A DNA stretch of 64,000 bases. Source: Episyrphus balteatus. Lineage: Eukaryota > Arthropoda > Insecta > Diptera > Syrphidae. The position numbers and the translations under genes are program-made. Of the stretch, positions 10,511 through 24,500 are shown piece after piece. The notes under the pieces are model-generated. The model was given only the letters and a program-made list of their open reading frames with translations, had not been told where the DNA came from and searched no databases. The DNA lies in assembly GCF_945859705.1 (NCBI RefSeq), contig NC_079134.1:13247545-13311544 (forward strand). The letters are read 5' to 3'. Each line of letters starts with the position of its first letter. Within the stretch, counting starts at the first letter, position 1.

Positions 10511-12929
10511 AACTTTAAAGTGGTTTTCTTTTTATGTAAAAAATGAAAAAAAAAATCACTAGGTATACTTATTATACTAATTATATTTATGTATTCATAT
10601 ATTTAAGTTTAATTTTCTTTAATTTATAATTTAAACCTTGGCCGAAAATGTTATAACCATGGCACATCTCATAAAATTTTTAGTCAACAATTTGAAATTG
10701 TTTGGAGTTTTTTCACCAACCTTTAATAGGCAAGATTTTAAAATATTTAGTTTGTACTTAAAAAAAAAAAACTAGGTAAAACAAACTAGTTTTATCATAA
10801 ACAATTTCTTTAATTTTGAATGAAAAAAGTCTTCTTCTTTATTTAGTCAACTTTTTGTTGACATTTCTCATTTAAGGAAGAAGAAGACTGGTTTTATAAT
10901 ACAAATTCTATTTATACTACTGAAATCAGTAAAGTAGAATTGGACTTGTTAAATTATTGATTTAATATAGCTTTTAACGGCCTTTAGTCCAAACAAAAAC
11001 ATTTTGTTTCAAACAAAATTGTATCTAGAACGTTTGCAGGATAAAGTGTTTTGTTTTGTTCATGCTTACTTTTTTTATTTATCCATAAACAAAAATTTTA
11101 CTTAAGCAAATATAATTTAAAATACAAGCAGCCTTATTTATTAGATTTCACTAAACAGCTCTAAACGGCTGCATAGTTATACAATACATAAAGTTTTATG
11201 TAGCCTTTATGCAACGTTACATAAATTTCTATTTTTAAAACATTTTCTTAGCCATTATAATTATGCTAGGTTTGTGTCCAAATAAGTACTAAAAATGGAA
11301 AATTAGTTCGACAAACAACTCCATCTGTCGATAAAATAACTCCATTTGATTCAAAAATAAACAAAAAAAAAAATAAACAAAAACGTGAGCGAAAGTTCTC
11401 AATGTCATATGTAGAAGAAAATCTCTAAAAAAAACACATTTCATTTGATAACAAATTGTTCACATGTATGAAAATGTAGGCACATAAGAAAAAGATGAAT
11501 ACACTACACACATGATTTTATATCTCGTAAATTACATCAGGAACAAATCTCCAAATTTCTTATTTTTTGATTTAGTTGACTTCAAGTTGTTCATTTAATT
11601 TAATTTTAATTGAAAATGTAATCAAAAAAATAAATTCTTCAATGAAAAAACAAAAATATATACAAATATTGATATTTTTTCTTTCTCTGAAAATTATTTG
11701 ATGTTCAAATGACATTTAAGCTAAATAAATTCTTATTCAGGCTCTAAACAACCTAAAAACTCGTTTAGCTTATACAACCTTTATTAAACTTTGCATAAAT
11801 ATTATAAATCACAATTTTTTGTTTAAATACATTATAAAGAGTACATAATGCTATGTACTCTCTATGATGAATTTATAAATAGGGCTGAAGGTGTTTTTTT
11901 TTTTTTTTGATTTAGCTAAAACGGAAAAAGATGTTTGAAATGAAGCGGGCTAATATATATTTTTTTTTAATAAAATAACTTTCCTAGGGACACTCGGGCG
12001 TATACGTGCTTTTTTTAAAAACATTCATGGAGATCATAATCCAAATGGAATAAAAGTGAAATTTTTATTTTTAAAAGTCACCTCGGCTGTCATAATAATA
12101 TCATTGATTTTATAGTCAGCACATTTTTGACATCATTTTTGGCTTCCAAATACAAAAATGCTTCAAAAGATTCTTCAAAGAAAAAAAATTATTATTTTCA
12201 TGATATCAGATACGAGTTTTTTTCTTCCGTTTTTTATATGGATTGGCATGGAATCAAGAATTCTGGCAATATTTAACACTGTTTTTTTATAGCATGATAT
12301 AAAATAAAGCTGTGGTTATTTTTTAAATTCATAATTTATAATCAAAAAGATTGTATTAATAAATACAAAAAAACATGCACAAATGTTGCCAATTTTTAAA
12401 CTGACACACCCAATATTTTTCAAAATTTTTTTAACAATGCTTTGAAAAAAAAAAAAAAATTGACATGAACACCACCGCATAATAAAACATTTAATTAATC
12501 AAGCGTCAACAAGGAGAAATATTTGAGAACACATCTAGTCTATTCTATTTTCAATATATTTGATTTCTTTATCATTTTGATGTTTACTCTTGACTGATGA
12601 AAAATATTGGCTCTTACCTTCAAAGAGAATCTCGAGAATCATCAAAAATGCATTAAATTTATGGTTAGCAAAAATGTTTACAATGAAAACAAGTGTTTTT
12701 TTCTTAATACATAGCAACTTATTTATGTAAACAAATAAAAATCGAGTGTTTTCATATTATTATTTAATATTTTGTTTATATGGGTATGTAAGCACATAGG
12801 ACCAATAACATAGCTTTAATACTTTCTCTCTTAGATCTAATTGTTACTAGTTTTAATGGCTCGATTGAAAAAATCTATGAACATAAGAAAATGAGATCCA
12901 ATTGTAAAAAAATTTAAATATTAATAGAC
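10511..12929. other. No gene seen between R1 copy b and the R2 fragment
   Basis: AT-rich DNA with only the hairpin at 10828. GGGCGTATACGTG at 11995 recurs at 13816 and in diverged form at 55493 and 58318, so part of a dispersed repeat. Confidence 0.55.
10828..10889. repeat. Short perfect-stem hairpin
   Basis: Arms AGTCTTCTTCTT and AAGAAGAAGACT, with an inner GTCAAC/GTTGAC stem and a loop of T. Free-standing 62-nt inverted repeat in otherwise bland AT-rich DNA; function unknown. Confidence 0.5.
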
Positions 12930-13140
12930 CATTATTAATGGTACCTGTCATAGAATCGTTAATATCTGACTTTCTCTTAAATGGTTAAACCGATTCAAAC
13001 GAAATTTCTCATACAAAAGTGTTTGAGTAAGCGTAATATTAAAATGTATAACAAATTTTAAAACCTTCAGTGTTGCATTTTTCTAAAATATTAAATTTTT
13101 CTTTTTGAAAAATAAATTTTTTGAAAACGAGTTGAGAAGC
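12930..13140 (+). repeat. R2 module fragment
   Basis: Starts ATTATTAATGGTACCTGTCA, a diverged form of GTTATTAACGGTACCTGCCATAG seen also at 23851, 32133 and 50748, followed by the shared ATTCAAACGAAATTT-like stretch. Copies at 32.1 and 50.7 kb run into reverse R1 ends. Confidence 0.5.
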
Positions 13141-13184
13141 AGAGATGTAGGTACTTTTTCAAGACAATGATACTCTTGGAGGGT

Positions 13185-13310
13185 TTGATCCCTCGCAACG
13201 GGCATTACCTCTTAAAAATTTTTTTTTTTTTTTAGGTAGAGGCTGGGTATGGAACCCAGAATTCTGGCGCTAAGGCCCATCTCACTTAACATCCCGCCAA
13301 AGGGTAACAA
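13185..13310. repeat. Possible tRNA-derived (Pol III) repeat
   Basis: GGTTTGATCCC on the plus strand and GGTTCCATACC on the minus strand (13236-13252 region) both fit the Pol III B-box pattern GGTTCNANNCC or nearly so. No matching A-box is clear, so this is a weak SINE-like call. Confidence 0.2.
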
Positions 13311-13843
13311 CTATTTATGGAGGTCAACCATTTTAAAAGGTGGTTTCGTTATTTAAAAAAAAAAATAATTTGTTATCCTTTTTCATTCTAACCTCCATGT
13401 TGTCCAATACTTCTGCACGGTTATTTTCTTTAAAAATCCTAGTTAATCTTTTGGTGTTACTTAGTTTATTAAACTCTCAAACAATTTTCGGGAAAAATTT
13501 GTATTTGTTCGTAAATGAGGAAATCCTCAACTAAAAATGGCTCATCAGACGCTCACTTGAGAAACATATCGACTTAAGTTAATATTATAATTAAGAATTT
13601 AGCTTGAACGAATTCCTCCCTACCTTCCTACATTTTGTTTTACCTAAAATTAAAAATGACTTGGACCCTAGTTACTACTTACAACCTTACGATACCGCCT
13701 TTTGTTTAAGTTCTTTTAATTTATTTAATTAAGATATATCAGTTATTTCCATATTATTAAATCTTTGGCTCAACTCTTATAATATTCCTTTATAAAGATA
13801 ATTCTGATCACTCGGGCGTATACGTGACTTTTTTTCTTAAATA

Positions 13844-14490
13844 ACACTAGTTTACAAGGGTTTTGTTGCCGAAAAAAAAAATATACTTTTCTGAAGGTTT
13901 TTGGTGTGCTGAACTCGAATCCGAAGTCAGAAACAACTAATCAGCTCCCGTTTTTGAGATAATACCGTTAGAAAATGCAAAAACAGGTTTTTTTGAATTC
14001 TTCGGACCTTATTCTTTTTTATAAAGAAAATTGTTTGAACATATTTAGTAACGGTTTCTATAAGAACTGTTTTCCATCTTTCGACACCTGTTTAAATCTT
14101 TTCAATATCTTTTATATTGCCCGAGATATCTCAAACTGAAGTAAGTGGGTTTGGCTTCATACATAAAGAAGATAATGACGTTATAAAATTTATAAAAATA
14201 CCAAACAACTTAGGATATCTCGGACAGTAAAAAAGATATCGGAAAGATTTAAACAGATTTAAAAAGGTGGTAAATAGTACTTATGAAAACCGTTACTTAA
14301 TATGCTCAAAAAATGTTCCTTATATAAAAGAATAAGGTCCGAAGTACTGCATTTTCTAACGGTAATATTTCGAAAACGGGAGCTGATTAATTTTTTTTGA
14401 CTTCAGATTCGAATTCAGCACACCAAAAACCTTCAGAAAAGTATATTTTTGTTTCGGCAACAAAAAAAAGTTTAATTTTATTAACCAGTG
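13844..14490. mobile_element. Fold-back element with ~280-bp arms
   Basis: Left arm about 13855-14150 and right arm about 14208-14468 are inverted copies: GTTTTTGGTGTGCTGAACTC pairs with GAATTCAGCACACCAAAAAC, GGACCTTATTCTTTT with AAAAGAATAAGGTCC, and GATATCT-x-GGACAGT near the centre. Outermost ends ACACTAGTTTA and TTAACCAGTGT also pair. No coding. A half copy interrupted by a hAT MITE lies at 43.67-44.28 kb. Confidence 0.65.
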
Positions 14491-17193
14491 TAATTTATTT
14501 CGCATAAAAAATGAATATTTATGACGATATAAGCATCAAACTTTTTCTCTTGTCATATTTTACCACTGCTGAAATTATGAACAAGTTTCTCGATAGCTCT
14601 TTTTGAAAATAATAGCTTAAAATATTGAACAAAAAATCCACAAAGACATATTTTAGATCACAGCAATTTTTTATTATTTTTTATGTGAATTGTGTTGGCA
14701 TCAAATCAAAAATTCGTATGTTCTTCAAAATTTTTTATTATAACTTTTTATTGCTTAATATAAAAATAATCAGCTATTTGTTCATAAAAATGCTTTTAAT
14801 GAATAAAAGGAAAATTTAAAATAATATAAAGTAAACTTTGCATAAATTCAATCATTGATCTCAAGGCTGTATGAAACAAATTAAGTAAACACGTATTATT
14901 ATTTACTTAATTTCTTTCTTAAAAATATACTTTGAAATAAAGACAATGTACCAGACTATTGTTCTAAATATTAATTATATTTTCAATATCTCATGCCTGA
15001 TATCAAGTATATTTTTCTAGTTGAATGCATTCTTCTTCGAGTAAAAATAAATAAAATTTAATTGAAAGACACAAAACTACCCCCAATAAATTATCTTCAT
15101 TTAAATCTAATTACCAAAACAAAAAAATACATTCATTCACAAGCAAAGAAAAAAAAAAGAAACATTTAAATTAAATGAAAAATAAAAAAAATTTCCTCCA
15201 AACAATTACGAACACAATTTAGTTCAATTCAAAGTAAACAATCGAATGCAATTAGTCAAGTAGATTCGGTCGAGTCAATTTATTGCTACCAATTTAAACC
15301 AAAATTGCGTTTTTTTTTTCGAGTTTACTCAAAAATATTTTCCTTTGCCATTAGAATTCTGCTCATCATATCTGATTGTGTGGAATTTTTTTCAAAACCA
15401 TTGCCAAAGATTTTGAAACCGAAAGCAATCTGTTTTGTTTCTTAAAATAACTCCCTGACAAGATTAAAGACACACATCACGAATTAAGTTAATTTTAATA
15501 TTTATTTTATTTTTGTTTTGCTTTACAGATGACGTAATGACGGATATGGCGCCAAGAAAGGGAACAACAAAAACGGATATGCAATTTCAATCATGTAGAC
15601 AATATTTAAATTGGCCAAAATAAAAATTACCCGCCTACAACAGCAAAGGTGATGAATTCAAAGACAAATGGTAATTGTGAATGTGAATTATAAACTAAAA
15701 CAAAATTCTAATACAGATTTCATTTCACAGGTTTTTTTTTAAATGGATACTTCTGTCTGTCATGTGTGTTGTTTAAAAGCGGCCTGTTAAAATCTCAACG
15801 TCATCTTTAAAAACAAAAAAAAAAATCAAAACATCAACACTGCTGTATTTAATTTTTTTATTTTTAGCAATTATTCGTCATGTTCAGTTTATTTTAAAGG
15901 GTGCACCTCTGTTGAATTATGCGTTTTGTTTAATTTAGCTTACTTTTTGCAATTTGTTATAATTTCATTTCAATCAATGTCCATCGATTTCCCGGGATTG
16001 ATGAGATATCCATCAAGTTTTATGGTAAATGTATTTATATTTTTTTTTATTCGCTCTTACCAATGAAATATTTGCATTTTATTTTTCTATACACAAAAAA
16101 AAAGAATATTTAATAAAAATAACGATCCGATAAATAATTTTCTTGATTTTAAGAAATAAAACAAGTTTAAAATAAATATTATATTATTTGATAAAAAATG
16201 TATTTTTAATATTTTGGTTCACCATTGGCAGGTGTAAGTTTATCAGAAATAAAAAAAAAAAAAAAACAAACGGAAGTAGGATTGGTTTTGTTTTTAACGA
16301 ACAATGCAATTTGGTTGCAATCACGATTCCTATTTTCAAAAATGTAGCATTAAATCCATTCATCTGCGGCTATATGTACAAAGGATCCATATTTTTACTA
16401 AAGACGTGTAAATAATGATCTAATATTTCTTTTTCAACTTTTTAATGGGTTTATTAGATGAATTATAGCGGGGAGTCTCACCACCTACGAAGATGTTAAC
16501 TTTTACACGTTGACTTCCATAGAATAAACTATGGCATATATGAACCTCTACCTCTAAGAAAGCTTTTAGTTTGGAAATGATAACTTTATGCATTGGAAAA
16601 GTCTTTGTGAACTCAGTCCCCTTTACTTCGCTGTTCTACTGCATTTGAACATTTTCTATAAACAAGGAAATTTAACTGATTTAATGGCCAGCTCGAACAA
16701 AAAGAAAAGGGGCGGTACTAACGTATTTTTTCGCTCCACTTTAAATAAAAATAATTTTTTATTATTTTTGTTATTTTTCTTCGTTATTGGTACTAATGTA
16801 TTTCTACATTTCTTAAAAGAATTGATCAATTGTTATTTAGAGGGATAGTGTTTTTGACGCAGTTAGTGCTTCATCAATATAAGTAAACGTAACATATATT
16901 ATTAATTCCTATCACTTAAGTGTTCGAAAAACAACTGAAAGTTTGCTTTCCTGAAGTCAGGAAAATATGAGCAATGGATTGTACACTAGCCCAAAAAAAA
17001 TTAAAGGAACACAAAAAATTCGTGATTTTTTTTTAGTGATTTTCGATAGGCTGTATCTCCGTAAAAAATGATTGAATCAGGACAAAACAAAAAGCTACAT
17101 TCTTCTTGTTTTAGAATTTCATAAAAAAAATAGCTAAATCATAGGAACTTTTCAAAAACCAAAATTTTCCATTTTTTTATTTTTATTTTTCTC
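14491..17193. other. No confirmed gene
   Basis: Only the exon-like segment at 15529. The module ATTTTTGTTATTTTTCTTCG at 16767 recurs at 43563, marking a small dispersed repeat. Confidence 0.5.
15529..15648 (+). other. Exon-like segment with 28-codon ORF
   Basis: A strong acceptor (long T-rich tract, GCTTTACAG ending 15528) is followed by a segment of higher complexity and then donor-like AAAG|GTGATG at 15648/15649 or AAATG|GTAATT at 15670/15671. It contains ATG 15537 to TAA 15623, 28 codons (MTDMAPRKGTTKTDM to NWPK), polar, not sarcolamban-like. It could be a 3' exon of the sarcolamban transcript or of another gene; no family recognised. Confidence 0.3.
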
Positions 17194-17690
17194 TTATGTC
17201 GTTTTCGATTGGCTCTCCGGAAGGGTCCGGAATCATTCAGAAGCCTTCTGAAAGTGTTTTATTCACACGAATATGACAGGCAGAACGCTTCTCAGAATAG
17301 AAATTCTCTTCTTGATTTCAAAACAGAATTCAAATCAGAATTCACTCACATGTCAAAAATAAAACACTCAATCAGTGTTTTTTTGTTTTTCATTCAACAA
17401 TTTATTGTTTTCTGAAATTTAAATATATATATAAATATATATATATAATTACAAATCAAAAATGGATACATTAATGGGTTAATAACCATTTACTTCAAAT
17501 AATAATTCATAACTTTCCAACTCTAACGCCATACCTTTCGTTTGCAAGAAAAAAAATAATACAAATATTTGACATTTGAAATTTCAGAGAAATAAAAAAA
17601 AAAACAGAATTGAGTGGAAGCGATTTGACCTGTTCCATTCGATTTCAGAATGAGTCAAATCTTGAGTGAAACCAATCGAAAACGACATTA
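17194..17690. mobile_element. PIF/Harbinger-like MITE, TTA target
   Basis: 491-bp element whose ends TGTCGTTTTCGATTGG are perfect inverted copies (17197 onward and to 17687), flanked by TTA at 17194-17196 and 17688-17690. The 68-codon frame inside (17209-17415) is not recognised and is probably not coding. Confidence 0.65.
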
Positions 17691-18474
17691 AAAAAGTGGG
17701 AAATTTTTTCTAATTAAATGATAATTATTTTTAGAAAGGCTATTTATTTAGCTTCAAGATTCTTTTTGTTTGAAACTTCTACGATTTTTTTTAGACTGCG
17801 AAATCAGTCATCAAACCAAAAACCACACTCTTGACTTTGACTATCAATACCTCAACAACGAATCACTGTTAAATTCAAGGATACAGAAACAGTGAAACAG
17901 TCTTTAGATTCGGTTTCAGCGACCCAAAGAAAACAACATATTTTTCACCTACAGGCCAGATTTTTTTGCTGTGTATCTACACCTCTACACTCTACAAAAC
18001 ATAGAACAGTGTTTAGGAAAAAAATCTGAAGTCACAGTATTTAAAAAAAAATTTATTAGGTACGAGTAATATGAAAAAGATGGTTCATTATATCTACTAG
18101 TTAAATATTTACAATTATTATACAATAGTTATTTATCAAAACCAAATTCATATCAATTTGTTAATCAAACATAATGCTTCCCACCGTAAAAAAAAATTGA
18201 TAAATTTGACTCTTAACATTTGCTTTCCGGTATGTCAAGACTAACAAACTTGAAAAATGTATGGCAAAATTTGAACGATGAACTCTTTCTACAGTCTTCA
18301 AATATTTGTTCATATTATTTTTTTGAATTCAACAAGAAGTCTTAAAAATATTTCAAAAAATGTGTACATCACATGAAAAACAATAGTTATTTACAAAGCA
18401 TCCTTAACACAAAATTAAAATTAAACTTGTAATTTTATATAAATTAGGCACATTAAAAATCTTTGCTACAGTCT

Positions 18475-18588
18475 TTATGAAGTTTTATTATCGACCAGCG
18501 AATTTAAATATTCCGTTCGAAGTCTTTGTGTAATTCTGTGTCCAATTTTCATCCGGATCCATTCAGGTACAATTTTACTAATGGCATA
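18475..18588 (-). CDS. Gene A exon 6 (C-terminus)
   Basis: 37 codons and TAA at 18477-18475. Encodes YAISKIVPEWIRMKIG and a basic tail ending DNKTS. It has no ER-retrieval motif (KKXX) at the very end. Confidence 0.8.
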   Translation of the reverse strand, partial: YAISKIVPEWIRMKIGHRITQRLRTEYLNSLVDNKTS

Positions 18589-21500
18589 CTTTTAGAAAAA
18601 CAAAAAATTAAAATTTAATAAAAAAGTTACATTGGTAAAATATCGTAAACTTTACCTGAAGACCATGGGTCCAATAGCCTGTAGTTTCACTAGTCCTTCC
18701 TAACGTGAACACCGCCGATTGAGTAAAACTCTTAACATCTGGTATAAGAAAGCCTCCACTCATAACCTTCTTTGAATACTGATTCATTTTTGTAACCAAA
18801 AATAATGGTGTAACACATTGTACAGTGATTCCATATTCGTTAAGTTCTTCTTGCAAAGCTAATGTAAGACTTTTAACATATTTCTGCAATGGACAAAAAA
18901 ATAATTTTCAATTTCTTTAACAAAAGATCAAATAACTCACCTTTGTTGCTGAATAAACTGCCATATAAGGCAATGGTTGTAGCTCACTTCCGGATGATAT
19001 ATTAACAATGGCACCTTTTCCGTTCTTTTTCATTTGATCAATCAACATTCGGCACATCATTGTACATGCTGCAACATTGATGTTAATTAAATCCCATAAA
19101 ATATCTTCAGGCACCTTTGCTAGCTCATCTGGATAATCGTACATTTTGCCAACATTATTAACTGTAATTAAAAGAAGGTAAACATTTGAATGTTGGGAAT
19201 TTTTAATTACCTCTTCTTTGACATAATAAATAATTACATGGTACAATTGTTGTTGTAACAACATGATATAGTAACCGTGGTAAAGTAATGTTGCCACCTC
19301 GAAATAAAAATGAAATAGTAAACATGAAGTATTGCAGAATTGCAGAGGAAAGGCAAAATGAAACCTCAAAAAGGTTAAATTGTAGCCATGAAAGCATTTG
19401 GTAAGGTCTGGTCTCAAAGACAAGGTTGATCGAAGAACGGTAGACACTATAAATTTCTTTAGGGCTTAAACAGTTTATGTGTAATTTGGAGGCTGAAGCT
19501 TTAATTGGACCTTATAACGGCCTTGTGAAGTATTTCATGAACTACTATTACCCATATCTTTTAGTAGTTAAATTAGTAGTAAGTTTTTTAGTAGTTAAAT
19601 TAGATTGAATAAGTTTTATTTCGATATTTTTTTTTTGTTGCTCCCAGATATTTTAGAGTTGGGATATAGCTTTGTACTTTGGCGGAAAAAGAGAAACAAT
19701 GAGGGGTTGCAAAATTTCAGTTAAAAAAAACCCAAGGTTTTTGTGATGGAAAAAAAAAATCAATTTAAAAAAAATAAGACCCACCTAAAATACCAACTGG
19801 TATCCCATCCAATTCTTTTCGAATGTGTTCATAAACTTCTTTTCCTTTGGCGAAATCAGCAACAATCCATTTGGTCTTGACTTTAAATTCCAATTCTGTA
19901 ATGAGTTTGTGTTTATTAATTAAGATTAATTGCAATAATTTACAAATATGTATATCATTTCAAATTTATTTACCAATCTCTTTTGCAACATCGATCAACT
20001 TTTTTTCTGTCCTCGATATGAGTACAACATTAATTCCTCTCTTGGCCAATTCTTTCGCATATTCCTTACCAATGCCATCAGTTGAACCAGTAATTACTAC
20101 AAGAAGAAGAAGAAAAAAAAAAGAAATATTAAATTTATATTAAATAAAAAATATCAATGACTTGCACACATTAAGCGCGAATTCACATTTTCGTAGTTAT
20201 TAATTCTATAATAAATGGTTTTAACCTGATTAAAGTACAAACGTGATTTAAGTGGTTATTTTGTAACTTTATCAAATATTTTTACAACTACCAATAGATA
20301 TGTATAAATGTGTAATAAATTAAAATTTTTTTTAAAAACGGATATTGGATATTTAATTTAAAGTAATTTATGGGTAGATGATTTTCAAAAAGAAAAGAAA
20401 CAATAAAGTAATAGATAATGACTTTAAGGTAATAGAGTGATATCACTTCAATTCTATTTATGAGTGATTTTGATACAATGTTATGTTAGCACTTAAAGTT
20501 TTTAGGGTGCATCATGCCAAGTCATAACTAAGGTTATCAGATATGCTGATTTATGGCTAAAAGATCGACATTTCATTTGGCTACAGAAAAATAAATGTGG
20601 TGACGTGTACAAGTTGATAACAAAAATGGGGATTTTGAGTTTGAACCAAAATCCAAGTATATTTTTTTCAATTTTATATTTTTTTAAATTCTATTTTCTT
20701 AATGCAGCCATTGTAATTATGCTCATTGTAAATATGGATTTTTGTCCTATTCCTAAACAACTATGCCAAACGTACTCGATTTTAAGGTTAAAGTTTCTTT
20801 AAAGGTTGAAAATTTGTAAATTTATTGGAATATTCAATAGAATAATTTTAATTTAATTTAAGCATTAATTAAATTAAAAATTGAATTAATAAATAAAAAT
20901 TAATAATTAAAAAATATAAGAAAAATATAAAAAGTGTTTTTTAACATCACGAAAACACTTTTTTAAATTATTTTAACGCCCTCCAAACGAAGTATGATGA
21001 CATTTGGTTTCTCAGATAACAAAGAATTTTTTATTTAGTTTTTTGAAATTGTTGGAGTCGTTTTAAGAAAAATAGTTTCACATTTACAAAAACAAATTTA
21101 TATGTCATTCTGAAGATAAAATTAATCCATAGATATAAACGAAATTTCAAAAAATTTTACAGACTAATTTTCAAAATATTGATTTTTCAAAAAAAAAAAA
21201 AAAAATAATTCTGTTTGTCGAATCCAAAAATAAGGGATACAAAAACGTTTTAGTAAAAGAATGCTAGAATATAGTCCCTCCATCTGATTATTTAAATGTA
21301 GTTCACTATTTTTACAGTAATATTTCTAGCACAAGTAGGCCAGTTAATGGGTAATTTTGCCCTTCAAAAGGTGTAATCGCATCAACTTTTCACATGTTGA
21401 CTCTACATACATACACATCTACCAAAAATCAAAACAACCAGATTTAAGGCAGGGTCCTGCTCTACCAGAAACGACTGTACTTACTATAAAAATTCATAAA

Positions 21501-24500
21501 TTAATTATTCTGACCCTATACTCGTAGCTACCCTACCTTTCTCATATTTATTATTCGAAGCTCAAAATCTTCTCAAAATACTAGTTTCACACAAATGTAT
21601 TCATAACCATAATAACAGTTTTTATATGCTGAAATATTTGGAATGGAGGTTATAATATTGGCCGTTAATTTGGATCCTTTAACAAAATAGAAGCAAATTA
21701 TTCAAGTTCTTGTCTTGTTTATAAATTTTTTTCCTATTTTTTCTCCGACGTTTCGAAAGATGTTTCAATCTTTTTCAAGACGTTCATCATCGAAATTTTT
21801 CGATGATTTGAAACGTCTTTTTCACGACTTCAAATTTTTTGAGATTTAAAAATATTTAAAATTAAAACAAATAAATTTTAACAAGTTCTTAAGATTAAAT
21901 TCTTAAGGTTAGAAGACAGAATACTCTACCTGAAGAAGAAACGTTGGAGAAAAAATAGGAAAAAATTTATAAACAAGACCTGAAGCCCACTTAGGATTGA
22001 ATTTGAATTAAAAAAAGGTCAACAAAATTATTGAAGCAAATTATTTTTAACTTTATAACTTGTTTTCAATTTTTTTTTCAACGTTAGATATCATCAGGCC
22101 TTATCTTTAAAGCAAATAAAAGATTCAATCTGCCCTTCAAAGACTGCAAACAAACATATAAAAGTATGATCATCACTTCATCCGATTTGCAATCTGACGA
22201 ACTTTATATAAATGGAAAAGTAAACCCGACTGACCCACATACCTTTTCCACTCTGCCATTTTGGCACTCAGCCATATAAGTCTTTTCATGGAATTGCATC
22301 TTGCTGCATTTTTGCAGCTAAATTTACCACTTGCATCCTGCAAAAATTCAAGAAAAGCTGGCTTTAATGTCTGCAGAAAAAAAAAAAATAGAAAAATCTC
22401 GTTTCGGAGTATGGCCAACCAAAACCGCAAAACAACCAGTTTTGCGAATTATGCAAGTGCAATCTTCAAATAGTTTTTTTTTTTTTAATTTTTATTTATC
22501 CAAGCAAAAATTGCAGACTCTTGTTGTTGATGAGGTTTTTTTTTTGTGTGCATTTTGTATGCAATTTAATGATCACACGGTAGCGGGTAGCTCACTTACT
22601 AGTTGCATCAAAAGGAAATATTGACCAACAACTTCTACCACTGACCAGTTTATCGTCGATCAGGTAGTCATTTGAGCTGCTAATGTGTTATATTGCATAG
22701 TATTGTTTGGCGGAGCCAATGTAAACTGTGAGTTTTTTAAATGAAATTGAAATTGCACAGTGCAGTAGCTTAGATGACTTAATATGTATCTGTTACTTGG
22801 TAAATAAACTGGGAATGTGTGGTTAAGAGTTTGTTAAATATCTAATTTTAAAATTAAATTCAATTTTTGTTTGTTTAATAAAATTAGTATCGTAAAAGTA
22901 ATTTTTTTACATAATAAATTTAAAATTATGAAAAAAAAAACTCAAATACACTTCAAAATTTTACAAAAGGAAATATTATAAATGAACTTGTCGGTTTAAC
23001 TTTGTCATAATGCAAATGACTGTAGGGTGTAGGTGAATGCAACAAACTCTTCTACATTCAAGGTAGTTCTACTTACAAAAATCACGTCCTCTAATATTGT
23101 AATAGATATCTTGCATCAGCAATCACAATAAACATCTGCAAAGTTCGACATTTAATCATCTTCAATAGCTTTTTCATATAACCATTACCACAAACCACAC
23201 ATGCGATTTGGTAATAAAACGTGGTTTCATTTATTTAAAGTTAATAGATCTCAAAATCCAAATAATATCTAAATAAATAAAACATTTACAATTGGTTTTG
23301 TCAGTTGCTCTTCATGCTTGTGCGTTCGATAGTTATCGAAGTTTTAGCGTTTTACTCGACAATCAGATATACAGGGCCGTCTTTAACTATCCTGGGGCCC
23401 TTGGGCACACAAGAATTTGGGGCCCTTTTGGAAAGTAAAATAACTACAATAGTTGGCTTAAAGGCAATGGTTATGGTTAAAAAGGGGTGCCAATATATCG
23501 TTCCATATAAAGTACCTAGTGTTTTATTATTGACAGGGGGTGCCATTAATACGTGCATTGAGACATCAATCGTTGCCACTGCCAATAATTGTACTTTTTA
23601 TACTGCCAATAATTATACCCTGTATCAGTTATAAGTTTCAGTTTGAAGAATTGGAAAAAAAGAGCTCAAACGGATTGATAGATTTGCTAAAAACTTGGTA
23701 CAGACGATTTGTACGTAATTTCCAAGAGCGGTTTTTTCTTATTTTTGTTTGTCTTTTTATTTTAATGTCTCCTTTTCAACGCAAAAAAAAAACTTGTAAT
23801 GCTGAAAATAAGGCCGCACTTTTGAAAGAAGAAAAATATTTTTTTGGATCGTTATTAACGGTACCTACTTGCCATAGAACCGATTTCTTAATGTAAACTA
23901 CACAACCGATTTTAATGAAAATTTTGACATAAAAAATGTTTATACTGACATTAAAATTAAGAAAACTTAAAAAAAGATAATTTTTGGGTTTAAAAAAAAT
24001 TAATTTTGTTTTTTTTTTTTTTTTGAAAAACAATTCTTTTTAAAGTTATTTAATGAATTTTATGTGTCAGTCTTTAAATACGAGAGCAATTCGCAATGCA
24101 AATAAAAAAATGGTGCCAACCATTGTACCATGGCATTTTCGATTGAACCAAAACATTGATGTACCATCGACGAGCCGGCAAAAGTTTTTTCTTAAACGTT
24201 TTCCAACGGAAAAAGTATTGATGTTTTTTTGCCGACGAATTGATTCTTTTTCGTCTTTTAATGCAAATCTACACATATTTTTACACTGATTTTAACACGC
24301 ACTACAAGTTTGACAGTTTTGCAAACTTCAAACGAAATTATTTTTTAAGGAAAAAGATAATGGAAGAGAATTCGTTGTTTTTATTAATAAATAATAAATA
24401 ATCTTACCTACAGTGGAAAAAAAGATATTTTTCTTGTTTTTTGAAAATGTTATTGTCTTATTTTTTTTTGTTGAAAATTGAATTTGGGTTTGGTCGTTTG

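Noticed and set aside
19203..19447. Long minus-strand frame running upstream of gene A exon 4
   Set aside because: It is intron 3 read through; gene B and the family show that the exon starts at the acceptor before VNNVG.
22173..22624. Overlapping ORFs on both strands
   Set aside because: Same stretch open in three frames by chance; no motif or splice evidence.
23305..23896. ORFs of 109 and 118 codons
   Set aside because: They lie across the boundary and interior of a hAT element with a perfect target duplication; no transposase motifs.
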